Below are positions 39,505 through 47,308 of a stretch of 64,000 bases of DNA, piece after piece; positions within the stretch are counted from its first letter, which is position 1; every line of letters begins with the position of its first letter. The DNA is taken from NCBI RefSeq assembly GCF_002896965.1, contig NZ_LYMM01000029.1, forward strand, positions 186,001-250,000, read 5' to 3'. The DNA comes from Novosphingobium guangzhouense (GTDB lineage Bacteria > Pseudomonadota > Alphaproteobacteria > Sphingomonadales > Sphingomonadaceae). The position numbers were made by a program, and so were the translations under genes. Under the pieces are notes generated by a model. That model did no database searches, was not told the origin of the DNA, and saw nothing but the letters and a program-made list of their open reading frames with translations.

Positions 39505-40304
39505 TCCGGCACCACCCTCGCCGCAACCCAGCGCACGATCATCAAGGCGACGAAACTCAGCACAAGGCTGAAGGGAATGACGTAGCCCAGATCGTAATGG
39601 GCGTGCGCGCGATTGCCGAAGTAGCCTTCGCGAACCATCTCAACCCCGTGGACCATCGGAATGTAGAGGACGATGTCCTGCGCTGCCTTTGGCAGCGCAT
39701 CGACCATGAAGGCCGATCCCGACAGCGGAAAGATCAGGTACGAAGCCGGATGCCACAGCTTATCAACCAGTTCACTCTCGTGCGACAATGCCCCCAGAGC
39801 AATCGCCAGCGCCGAACCGAACCATGCGATCACCAGCCAGCCGGCAACCACTTTCATGATATCCTGCGGCGGTTCGAGCCAGCCAATACTGATGAACAAC
39901 AGGCTGAGCGTGGCGAACGATATCGTTGCTCCGCCGAACTCCAGAATAAGGCGTGCAAGGTATATATCGAGTACTTTGATGTTCCGGTGATACATCAGCG
40001 ACAGGTTGCTCCAAAGCGCACCGATGCAACGACCGGGCATGTTGCGCCACAGCAGGACGCTGGAATAACCCGTAAGCGCGAAAGCAACGATCGGCAGGTC
40101 GCTGCCGTGGACCGATTTCGTCGCGGTCCACAGCGCAGTCACGCCCAGTGTGAATATCATCGGCTCCACAAACAGCCACAGGAAGCCGATGTTATGCCGC
40201 CCGTATCGTGTCAGCATCTCCCGGACGAGCAACGCGCCCAGAACGCGGCACTGAACCCTGAAACTGCTGTAAAGCGAGGGCTGCTTCTGGAAGGTGCTGG
40301 CCAT
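39501..40304 (-). CDS. KpsM-like capsule export ABC permease
   Basis: A 267-residue membrane protein with six predicted helices and the ABC2-membrane pattern: FRVQCRVLGALLVREMLTRYGRHNIGFLWLFVEPM, WRNMPGRCIGALWSNLSLMYHRNIKVLDIYLARLILEF. It forms the exporter channel with the KpsT-like ATPase. The start (ATG 40302-40304, MASTFQKQPSLYSS) overlaps the KpsE-like stop as ATGA; the open frame runs 17 codons further upstream. Confidence 0.92.
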   Translation of the reverse strand: MASTFQKQPSLYSSFRVQCRVLGALLVREMLTRYGRHNIGFLWLFVEPMIFTLGVTALWTATKSVHGSDLPIVAFALTGYSSVLLWRNMPGRCIGALWSNLSLMYHRNIKVLDIYLARLILEFGGATISFATLSLLFISIGWLEPPQDIMKVVAGWLVIAWFGSALAIALGALSHESELVDKLWHPASYLIFPLSGSAFMVDALPKAAQDIVLYIPMVHGVEMVREGYFGNRAHAHYDLGYVIPFSLVLSFVALMIVRWVAARVVPE

Positions 40305-41506
40305 CAGTCGCGATGCTCGCGGATGCCTACGAGCAGCGTCGAAAGCACACCCCAAGCCAGCAGGCCAAGGATCAGCGTCGCCAGAATACCACCGATACGA
40401 CGCGGTTCGATCGCGTAGTCCGGCAGGTTGGGGGCCGCGATACGCTCAATGTATGCGCGCTTGCGCCGGGCTTCTCCGCGCGCATCTTCAAGCGATGCCA
40501 GCGCGGTTGCAAGCTGTTTGCCGGCAAGCTGCGCGTCGAGTTCCAGTTCCTGAAAACGCGCCGTTGCGGCAGACAAGGATCGGGCCCCGCCGGCCACACC
40601 CGACGTCTGGCTGTCGATTTCCTTCTGAAGCTCGCGAAGCTGGGTTCGCAGGTACGGAATCTGCGATGCCAGCGGCGTATAGGCTTCCATCTGCTGCAAC
40701 TGGGTTCTGGTGGAAATCAGCTGATCCTGCAACTTGGAGATCATCTGGAGGCGCACTGTTGCCTCTTTCTCCGGATCGATCACCCCCGCACGATTGCGAT
40801 AATTGGCAAGGTCCACTGCGGCCTGCCTTGCCCGTGCCTGCGCCCCGCGCACCTCTCGTTCCGCGATGGTCACGGAATCCGTGCGGGCTCGTTCCGACAG
40901 CCGGTTCACAAGCGCTTCGGAGCGTTCGAGCAGCCGTTCGTTGATATCGTGGGCCTGCTTTGCGCTATAGGCGCGCACGGTCAGGCGCATCACCTGCGTC
41001 GTCGTCTCATTCTCGATCGCTACCCTGTTGAGGTAGTAGTCATAGAAATGCTCACGGCTACTGCGGCCAAAGCTGCCGAAGCGATCCAGCCAGAAGATCG
41101 AGCCTGCCGTATACGCGCGGGTGAGAAGCCTGTCGTTATCGGCATCCTGCAACGCGCGGTGCGATTCCAGATATTCCAGAACCGCGTTGCTTTCCTCGGT
41201 GCCTGCCGACAGGCCACCACCGCTTAGCACCAACCCCAGCGGTGAGATGTTGCTCTTGCTCGGGCTGCGCACGACGAAGCGCGATTCTGACACGTAGACG
41301 TCGCTCGCAAAGACGCCGAAGTACAGAATTGCTGCCAGCGTTGGGATCACGACTGCAAGGATGAAGATCGGACCCAGCGCCTTCAGGCGAGCAAGCACGG
41401 TGGATGTCATGGTTCTGGAAGACTCGGAAGTGTCGATGCCGTCAGGCAAGGCAGCGCTTTCGATGGCACCGCGAAAGTTGGGATGATCCATCGATGGGCT
41501 ACTCAA
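40304..41506 (-). CDS. KpsE-like capsule export periplasmic adaptor
   Basis: A 400-residue inner-membrane protein of the KpsE/BexC/CtrB polysaccharide co-polymerase group. One N-terminal transmembrane helix (FILAVVIPTLAAILYFGVFASDVYVSESRFVVRSP), a long periplasmic coiled-coil region (about residues 180-360, many Q/R/E) and a C-terminal helix (GILATLILGLLAWGVLSTLLVG). It bridges the ABC transporter and the outer-membrane channel. The ATG overlaps the stop of the upstream glycosyltransferase gene. An internal start five residues in is possible. Confidence 0.93.
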   Translation of the reverse strand: MSSPSMDHPNFRGAIESAALPDGIDTSESSRTMTSTVLARLKALGPIFILAVVIPTLAAILYFGVFASDVYVSESRFVVRSPSKSNISPLGLVLSGGGLSAGTEESNAVLEYLESHRALQDADNDRLLTRAYTAGSIFWLDRFGSFGRSSREHFYDYYLNRVAIENETTTQVMRLTVRAYSAKQAHDINERLLERSEALVNRLSERARTDSVTIAEREVRGAQARARQAAVDLANYRNRAGVIDPEKEATVRLQMISKLQDQLISTRTQLQQMEAYTPLASQIPYLRTQLRELQKEIDSQTSGVAGGARSLSAATARFQELELDAQLAGKQLATALASLEDARGEARRKRAYIERIAAPNLPDYAIEPRRIGGILATLILGLLAWGVLSTLLVGIREHRD

Positions 41507-42740
41507 TGCTCAGGAATGGAAGGTTCGCGGACATCGGCAGCCTATCGGAGTGGTTTGCACGCTCAGGCAGAGGATGCTTGCGTTCGCTCAATGTCGGCAG
41601 CCAGTCTTCGATCTTGAAGAAATGGTCGTTCCACGAGGTCGGCCGAAATTGCCTTGCGCGATCAAGCTGACGGATGTGTTCCGGATGCTCAGGGCCGAAA
41701 TGCTCGATCAGGGCCTCCCATGCGGCCTCGTCGGATGGCGGAAGGAGGGTTGGAATGCCCTGCCCGATTTCCCGAAAACACGGCAGATCGGTTGCAATTA
41801 CCGGCGTGCCAAGCTGTATCGCTTCAACCATCGGCAAACCGAAACCTTCACACAGCGTCGGCATGAGCAAGGCTCTCGCACCCTTTACAAGCCTTCCCAT
41901 CTCTTCATCGCCACACCGGTCGAGCACGGTGACGTGGCCATGTAACTGCGGGCTCGAAATCAGCATGTCTCGCAGGCGCTGCGAGCCGACGCCCCACTGC
42001 CCCACGATCAGCAGTCGTGGGCTTTGCGCCCCATTCCGCTCAATCAGCCGCCGCCAGATGTTCACCAAAAGCGCATGATTTTTGCGACTTTCGATAGTGC
42101 CTACGCAAAGAAAGTAAGGCCTGCCTTCGGTGCTGGCACGCGGCTTCGGGTACATTCGTTCGCCCGCCAGGGAGGCGACGACCATGGGCGGCACCGGCAA
42201 CGCATTTTTTTGTGCAAACGCTTCGAGATCGTCGGCAACCGCGCCGGTGCTAACAATAACTCCGCACGCATTGCGCAACGCGCCGATGACGCGCCCTGTG
42301 TGCCGACGAACCGCGTGCTCACGGCAATGATGAGCGTGGGTTATGGGGATCAGGTCATGGACCATGTAGACCGGCCGCAGATCTGCACCACGGACCCACT
42401 TGGCATGACTTTTCAGATCGAAATCCGTGTGGCCGACATTCAGATAGATGCCGCCATGACAAAGCCTGGGCAGCCCCGGTTTCAGAAGGCTGCGTAACGC
42501 AAGAAAAGCCAGTCTGCCGCGAGAACCTTCGCCCTCGTCACCCAGAAGCTGGAAGAGCGCATCTGAGTTGCGTCGGTCCAAAACCCGGACAATCCCCCTA
42601 TGTTGGATTACTGCGTATGCTCGCGCCGCAAAACGGCGCAAGTATGCATAGCAAACCCGATCGATCCCCGTCGGCAAGCGGCGCGTCCAACTGCGAGCAA
42701 CAAGACGCGTAACATCAAGCAGGATGGCGGACTCGCTCAC
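41499..42740 (-). CDS. GT4 family glycosyltransferase
   Basis: A 413-residue GT-B glycosyltransferase. Near the start it has LDVTRLVARSWTRRLPTGIDRVCYAYLRRF, a pattern seen in GT4 enzymes of bacterial glycan clusters, then YFLCVGTIESRKNHALLVNIW and ALLMPTLCEGFGLPMVEAIQLGTPVIATD. It lies 9 bases after the cytidylyltransferase gene and overlaps the KpsE-like gene by 8 bases. Probably cytoplasmic capsule assembly; sugars unknown. Confidence 0.9.
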   Translation of the reverse strand: MSESAILLDVTRLVARSWTRRLPTGIDRVCYAYLRRFAARAYAVIQHRGIVRVLDRRNSDALFQLLGDEGEGSRGRLAFLALRSLLKPGLPRLCHGGIYLNVGHTDFDLKSHAKWVRGADLRPVYMVHDLIPITHAHHCREHAVRRHTGRVIGALRNACGVIVSTGAVADDLEAFAQKNALPVPPMVVASLAGERMYPKPRASTEGRPYFLCVGTIESRKNHALLVNIWRRLIERNGAQSPRLLIVGQWGVGSQRLRDMLISSPQLHGHVTVLDRCGDEEMGRLVKGARALLMPTLCEGFGLPMVEAIQLGTPVIATDLPCFREIGQGIPTLLPPSDEAAWEALIEHFGPEHPEHIRQLDRARQFRPTSWNDHFFKIEDWLPTLSERKHPLPERANHSDRLPMSANLPFLSIE

Positions 42741-42749
42741 GTGCCAGCC

Positions 42750-43598
42750 TTACATGAACTGCGATGCAGGGGCGCCGACCAGCAGGTCACGGAAGCCTGC
42801 GCGCCCATGCACGGGCCGATAGACTTCGGGCAATTCCGTCTCGACCATAGCCTCTGCCAGCCTATGCATTTGGGCATCGTCGACATCGATCCACCAGGCA
42901 TCACCGATATCCATGGTTTGTGCACGGCCTCTATCAGCGAGCCACTGCATGCCGTCTGACAACGTGCCCGGAAGCCCTGAAGAGATCGCTTCGGAAATTG
43001 CAGCCGCCAGTTCACGAGTAGCCAAAAATGCGCCGCAGTCGACCGCGTCGAAATCGGTCAAGGACTTCCCGATGGCACGGATGCGCCCCGACCGCGAAGT
43101 GCGAACCCATGTCGCATCATCGGGATCCACCAACGGACTGTCTACGCGCCGGTCGATAGCCAGCGTCACACCGCGAGACGCCCCTCCCTGCCGGACCAAC
43201 TCCGTCAGGATTGGGCGGGAAAAGATGTGGTCAGCCATCATTAAAAGATAGTCCGCTTCTATTGCCTCGGCCCCTGCCAGGACTGACCAGCCGTTCGGCC
43301 TGGACCAGTCCGCCACCCGCCGCGCCTCCACTGTTACGCTGCACTTTTGCGCCAGAGCGGGCAGCACGGCCTCTACCTGCTCGGCCTCATGGCCGGTTAC
43401 GACCACAACCCGCTCCACACCGGCCGCGATGGCCTGCCGAATACCGAGTTCCAGCAACGTAATACCTGCAATCGACGTCAACGGCTTGGACGTGCCGAGC
43501 GAACGCAACCTGCTTCCATAACCCGCAGCAAGGATCAGCGCCTCGTGCGGTGCTCTGGCAGCGGAAGGCGTCCCCCCGGCGGACACCGGGTTTGTCAC
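42750..43598 (-). CDS. Nucleotidyltransferase, probable CTP:inositol-1-phosphate cytidylyltransferase
   Basis: A 282-residue single-domain NTP transferase. The activation loop ALILAAGYGSRLRSLGTSKPL matches sugar-nucleotide transferases, and a metal-binding aspartate lies in LLMMADHIF. Near the end it has WWIDVDDAQMHRLAEAMVE, which I recall resembling the WxDVDT segment of the cytidylyltransferase half of archaeal inositol-phosphate enzymes (IPCT). The GTG start overlaps the inositol-3-phosphate synthase stop as GTGA, so the two enzymes are made together. CDP-inositol as product is inference from that neighbour and the motif; a sugar-1-phosphate nucleotidyltransferase is the alternative. Confidence 0.75.
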   Translation of the reverse strand: MTNPVSAGGTPSAARAPHEALILAAGYGSRLRSLGTSKPLTSIAGITLLELGIRQAIAAGVERVVVVTGHEAEQVEAVLPALAQKCSVTVEARRVADWSRPNGWSVLAGAEAIEADYLLMMADHIFSRPILTELVRQGGASRGVTLAIDRRVDSPLVDPDDATWVRTSRSGRIRAIGKSLTDFDAVDCGAFLATRELAAAISEAISSGLPGTLSDGMQWLADRGRAQTMDIGDAWWIDVDDAQMHRLAEAMVETELPEVYRPVHGRAGFRDLLVGAPASQFM

Positions 43599-44695
43599 CC
43601 GGCAACCCGCAAGGCATCCGCCAGATAGCTATCAAGCATCCGCATCGCGGTTTCGTCCGGGAACTGCTTGGGCGGATGCTTGCAGAAGTAGGCCGATGGC
43701 GCTGTGAGCGCACCGCATTCGCCACGCTCCAGCGCCACCTTGGCGCAGCGGATCGCATCCATGACGCATGCAGCCGCATTCGGACTGTCCTCTACCGAAA
43801 GACGAAGCTCCAGATTGACCGGAACATCACCCCATTGCGACCCTTCGATCCGCAGGAAGCAGATCTTGTTGTCTTTTTGCCAGGGCACATATTCCGAGGG
43901 ACCGATAAGAATGTTCTCATCTTCAAGCCGCTGAGCCAGCGCAGCCTGCACGGCCTCTGTCTTGGATTCCTTCTTGCTGGACAGCCGCTGACGGTCGAGC
44001 ATGTTCATGAAGTCTGTGTTGCCGCCCGTGTTCAACTGGTACGTTCGCTCGGTCGTTACACCGCGCACCGTGAAGAGGCTGGACAGCGCACGATGAACGA
44101 TCGTGGCACCCACTTGCGCCTTGATATCGTCACCCACGATAGGCAGGCGCTTTTCCCTGAACCGCGCTTCCCAAATCGGATCGCTGGCGATGAATACGGG
44201 TATGCAGTTCACCACTGCAACGCCGGCTTCCAAAGCGCATTCCATGTAGAATTCAGTCGCCTTCTGGGAGCCAACCGGAAGGAAGTTGACCAGTATATCC
44301 GCCTGCGTGGCAATAAGCGCGTCAACAATCTGGGCCTTGGTTGCTTCCGGTTCCTCCGAAACGATGAATCCGCGCTCACCGGCGGTGACCATGTGGTCGG
44401 CGACCCCATCCAGTACCACGCCCTTGATCACTTTTGCGCCAGTGCTCGGCACATCCGCGCAGAATACTTTCGTGTTGTTCGGAGCGGCGAAGATTGCCTC
44501 CGCTATGTCCAGACCAACCTTGCGCGCATCGACGTCGACACCCAGGACGAATTCGACATCTCCGGCGCCGTACCCTCCGATGCGTTCATGGATAAGTCCG
44601 CGACCAGACCCGGTCCTGCCATAGTGCGCGACCCCCTGGACCAGCGAACTGGCGCAGTTACCCAGACCGATGATCGCAACCCTGATAGATGGCAT
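43595..44695 (-). CDS. ino1: Inositol-3-phosphate synthase
   Basis: Converts glucose-6-phosphate to 1D-myo-inositol-3-phosphate with NAD. The 366 residues start MPSIRVAIIGLGNCASSLVQGV with the Rossmann motif and contain NFLPVGSQKATEFYMECALEAGVAVVNCIPVFIASD and GDDIKAQVGATIVHRALSSLF, family hallmarks, with the catalytic lysines in the second. The open frame runs 27 codons further upstream, but ATG 44693-44695 fits family starts. It heads the minus-strand capsule operon, an unusual place for this enzyme. Confidence 0.93.
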   Translation of the reverse strand: MPSIRVAIIGLGNCASSLVQGVAHYGRTGSGRGLIHERIGGYGAGDVEFVLGVDVDARKVGLDIAEAIFAAPNNTKVFCADVPSTGAKVIKGVVLDGVADHMVTAGERGFIVSEEPEATKAQIVDALIATQADILVNFLPVGSQKATEFYMECALEAGVAVVNCIPVFIASDPIWEARFREKRLPIVGDDIKAQVGATIVHRALSSLFTVRGVTTERTYQLNTGGNTDFMNMLDRQRLSSKKESKTEAVQAALAQRLEDENILIGPSEYVPWQKDNKICFLRIEGSQWGDVPVNLELRLSVEDSPNAAACVMDAIRCAKVALERGECGALTAPSAYFCKHPPKQFPDETAMRMLDSYLADALRVAG

Positions 44696-45128
44696 TGCTA
44701 CTTCGTCTCCAAAAACTGATTCAGAATCTTCGGCGATTGCTTCGAAATTACTCAAAAGTGCCGCCATCAAGCGCATCCAAGTAGAAAATACGCCTGAAAT
44801 ACATCATTAGCCTACCCTGCCGCCCCCACGAGGGGTCGATCGAATTTCGATGCAATCATTCGAGGCAAGGTTCACTCCTGCACTAATGAAATCAAATATA
44901 TATTTATTGATACAATCAGATTTTCAATAAGCATAAATACATAGCGACACATCTCGCAAACGCCTGCAAAGCGAATTCGATCTCATGATATTTTCGTAAT
45001 GACTTGCACCGAACATCGCTCGATGCTTACTGCAGAGACGGAACGGATTGATCGCAGCCTTGAAAATTATTTGCGGCCACCGCATCGCGGATGCTCCGCC
45101 GCCATGCGATCGAGATAATGGGGCTCAA
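44696..45128. promoter_or_regulatory. AT-rich divergent promoter region
   Basis: 433 bases between the capsule operon and the divergent glycosyltransferase gene. The stretch 44881-44945 is strongly AT-rich compared with the surrounding GC-rich DNA. TTATTGA (44904-44910) is inverted as TCAATAA (44924-44930) with a 13-base spacer. Promoters for both directions are expected here. I see no gene; short frames lack protein character. Confidence 0.5.
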
Positions 45129-46337
45129 ATGACAACTGTTTGCATCGACTGCCGCTATCTTGGGGCACGCCCCAGTGGCATCGGCGAAGTCGTGCGTGGC
45201 CTGATCGATCACCTGCCGTCAATGGCACCTGACCTGCGATTTCTCCTATTGCGCAATCCCGCCCATTCGGGACCGCTCAGCACGTCGTCGAATGTCGAAG
45301 AAAGAGCCGCACCTCAGGCTGCCAACGGACCTGCAACGATGTGGTGGCTGTCAAAGGTGGTGCGAATGGACGACGTCGATCTCTTCCATGCGCCATCCAA
45401 CATCATGCCCGCAGGTTTGGGAATGCCTTGCGTCACGACTGTTCACGATGTGATGTGGCTCACGCATCCGCAATGGTGCCGTACCGGGCTACGGGGCGCC
45501 GTTGAGCGTGGTTTCTATCGCCACGGGATCGGCCGTGCACTGCGAAGCGCGGCCGTCATCGCGACGGTGAGCAAGGCCACCGCCGATGCCATTGCAGCTA
45601 TCATGCCGCAGGCCGCAGCACGCACGACAGTGACGTTGTCGGGTGTTTCCTCGCGTTTTCACCCAGTTACGCCAGCCGAGCAAACGCTTAAGGCACTGGG
45701 GATAAACCCGAAGAGGCGCTTCGTACTGACTGTTGGGCAGTATGCGCCTTACAAGAATCATGAAGGGGTGGTGCGGGCCTTTGCGCTGGCGTTTGGTGAC
45801 AGGTCCGATGTCGATCTGGTCATGGTCCAGCGGATGGGAGATGGTGCGCGTAAGCTGTTGAATATAGCTGATAGTCTTGGATTGAATGGCCGCGTCATCC
45901 TGCTTTCGACCGTGCCGGAACAGGCTTTGGTGGAGCTGTATTCGGCGGCATTGGCGCTGCTGCATCCTTCGCTTTGCGAAGGCTTCGGAAATCCGCTGGC
46001 CGAGGCAATGGCCTGCGGATGCCCGGTCGTGACCAGCGATATTTCGGCCATGCCGGAAGTTGTCGGCGGCTCTGCCAGACTGGCAAATCCCTATGATTAT
46101 CAAGAAATTGCAGCGCAACTTAAAGCCGTGATCGAGGCCCCCGCCGAAACCGCGCGGCTGCGTGAAAAGGGGCTGCAACGCGCTGCGCAACTGACCTGGC
46201 GCGCCTTTGCGGCGGCCAATCTTGCCATTTACCGACGTGTACTCAACGGGGACACAACGGCACCTAAACGCACCACAGCGCGCCTCGAACGTGCGATGGA
46301 CACAAGCAGCACGCCATTCAGCATCACCGCTTCGTAG
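45129..46337 (+). CDS. GT4 family glycosyltransferase, divergent from the capsule operon
   Basis: A 402-residue GT-B enzyme beginning MTTVCIDCRYLGARPSGIGEVVRGLIDHLP (start at 45129; the frame runs further back). Key parts are FVLTVGQYAPYKNHEGVVRAF and ALLHPSLCEGFGNPLAEAMACGCPVVTSD. It resembles mannosyl or other sugar transferases of lipid and glycan pathways. It lies between ino1 and the two CDP-alcohol phosphotransferase genes. Its 3' end overlaps the downstream minus-strand gene by 109 bases. Confidence 0.88.
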   Translation: MTTVCIDCRYLGARPSGIGEVVRGLIDHLPSMAPDLRFLLLRNPAHSGPLSTSSNVEERAAPQAANGPATMWWLSKVVRMDDVDLFHAPSNIMPAGLGMPCVTTVHDVMWLTHPQWCRTGLRGAVERGFYRHGIGRALRSAAVIATVSKATADAIAAIMPQAAARTTVTLSGVSSRFHPVTPAEQTLKALGINPKRRFVLTVGQYAPYKNHEGVVRAFALAFGDRSDVDLVMVQRMGDGARKLLNIADSLGLNGRVILLSTVPEQALVELYSAALALLHPSLCEGFGNPLAEAMACGCPVVTSDISAMPEVVGGSARLANPYDYQEIAAQLKAVIEAPAETARLREKGLQRAAQLTWRAFAAANLAIYRRVLNGDTTAPKRTTARLERAMDTSSTPFSITAS

Positions 46338-47212
46338 AGGAAATAATAGAGCGGCGAACCCGCCAGCATCGACACACCCAGCATCAGCGTGCGGTAATTC
46401 GCTCCGAGCAGCCGAGGAGGAAGCAAGACGCCCGCCATGCCCCGCACCACCGATTCCATGCCGCGCCGCCCCGAACCGACCCCGCCCGCCGCTTCCCCTG
46501 ACCGATCCTGCAAGGCGCTGTCGATGGCGGCCGCATCGGGAACAAGCCATCCGGCGAGGGCCACGTAGGCCCGGCTCAAAACGCCGGACACTTGCGCCCC
46601 GCCCGTTTGCTCCGCGCCCGATCCGGACGACTGGCGCAACCATGGCACGCCGTAGGCCCACCATTGATATTGCCTGCGCAGGGCCTCGTAATGGTTGGCC
46701 TGCACAATCCGGCTGAACCCTGCGCCCAGCGTGGCCACCCATGCCACCGGACCGATCGCCTGCTGCAGATGGAAGCCGAGGACAAGGTACAGCACCACAT
46801 GGCTTGCATAATCGCAAATGCCGTCGACGATTTCACCCTTGGGTCCGCTTCGGCCCGTCAGCCGGGCAAGATCGCCGTCGGCTCCGTCCACTACATGCCA
46901 GCTCATGTGAATCAGCAGACCCAGCAGCGCCGCGAACGGCGCGAACGGCTGAACATAGACCACTGCCGCCGCGACCACGAGAAACGCCCCGGCAACCGAA
47001 ACCATGTTCGGCGTTACCGCCGTATGCGACAGCAGCAGCGCCAGCCGCCGCGCCAGCGGGTGATAAAGCCTGCGGTTCAAAGCATCCTGCAATTCGCGGG
47101 GGCGTTCAGGCAGAACGGCGCTTCGCCCGCTTCCCACCTTCGCTTTGGCTGCATTAATATCCATCGACATGTGCGCCCGTCTGCTGAACCGTGAGTCGAA
47201 GGACTTGGCCAT
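46229..47212 (-). CDS. CDP-alcohol phosphatidyltransferase family membrane protein
   Basis: A membrane enzyme of about 327 residues. The CDP-alcohol phosphotransferase motif VDGADGDLARLTGRSGPKGEIVDGICD is intact (D-G-x2-D-G-x2-A-R-x8-G-x3-D-x3-D). It has about six hydrophobic segments and a long loop with Gly/Ser-rich sequence between helices. The family swaps CMP for an alcohol on a CDP-activated lipid or polar head. The start is uncertain: ATGs at 47251, 47212 (chosen, AAGGGG upstream) and 47170. It diverges from the second transferase gene and its 3' end overlaps the neighbouring glycosyltransferase gene. Confidence 0.85.
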   Translation of the reverse strand: MAKSFDSRFSRRAHMSMDINAAKAKVGSGRSAVLPERPRELQDALNRRLYHPLARRLALLLSHTAVTPNMVSVAGAFLVVAAAVVYVQPFAPFAALLGLLIHMSWHVVDGADGDLARLTGRSGPKGEIVDGICDYASHVVLYLVLGFHLQQAIGPVAWVATLGAGFSRIVQANHYEALRRQYQWWAYGVPWLRQSSGSGAEQTGGAQVSGVLSRAYVALAGWLVPDAAAIDSALQDRSGEAAGGVGSGRRGMESVVRGMAGVLLPPRLLGANYRTLMLGVSMLAGSPLYYFLYEAVMLNGVLLVSIARSRRAVVRLGAVVSPLSTRR

Positions 47213-47308
47213 CCGGTCACCGCCCCTTATACGCCATCCCATACGGCGCAAAGAACGCGACTGTCATTCGCCCCTCAAATTCGCGCGTAAATTCGGAAGG
47301 TTGCGTAG

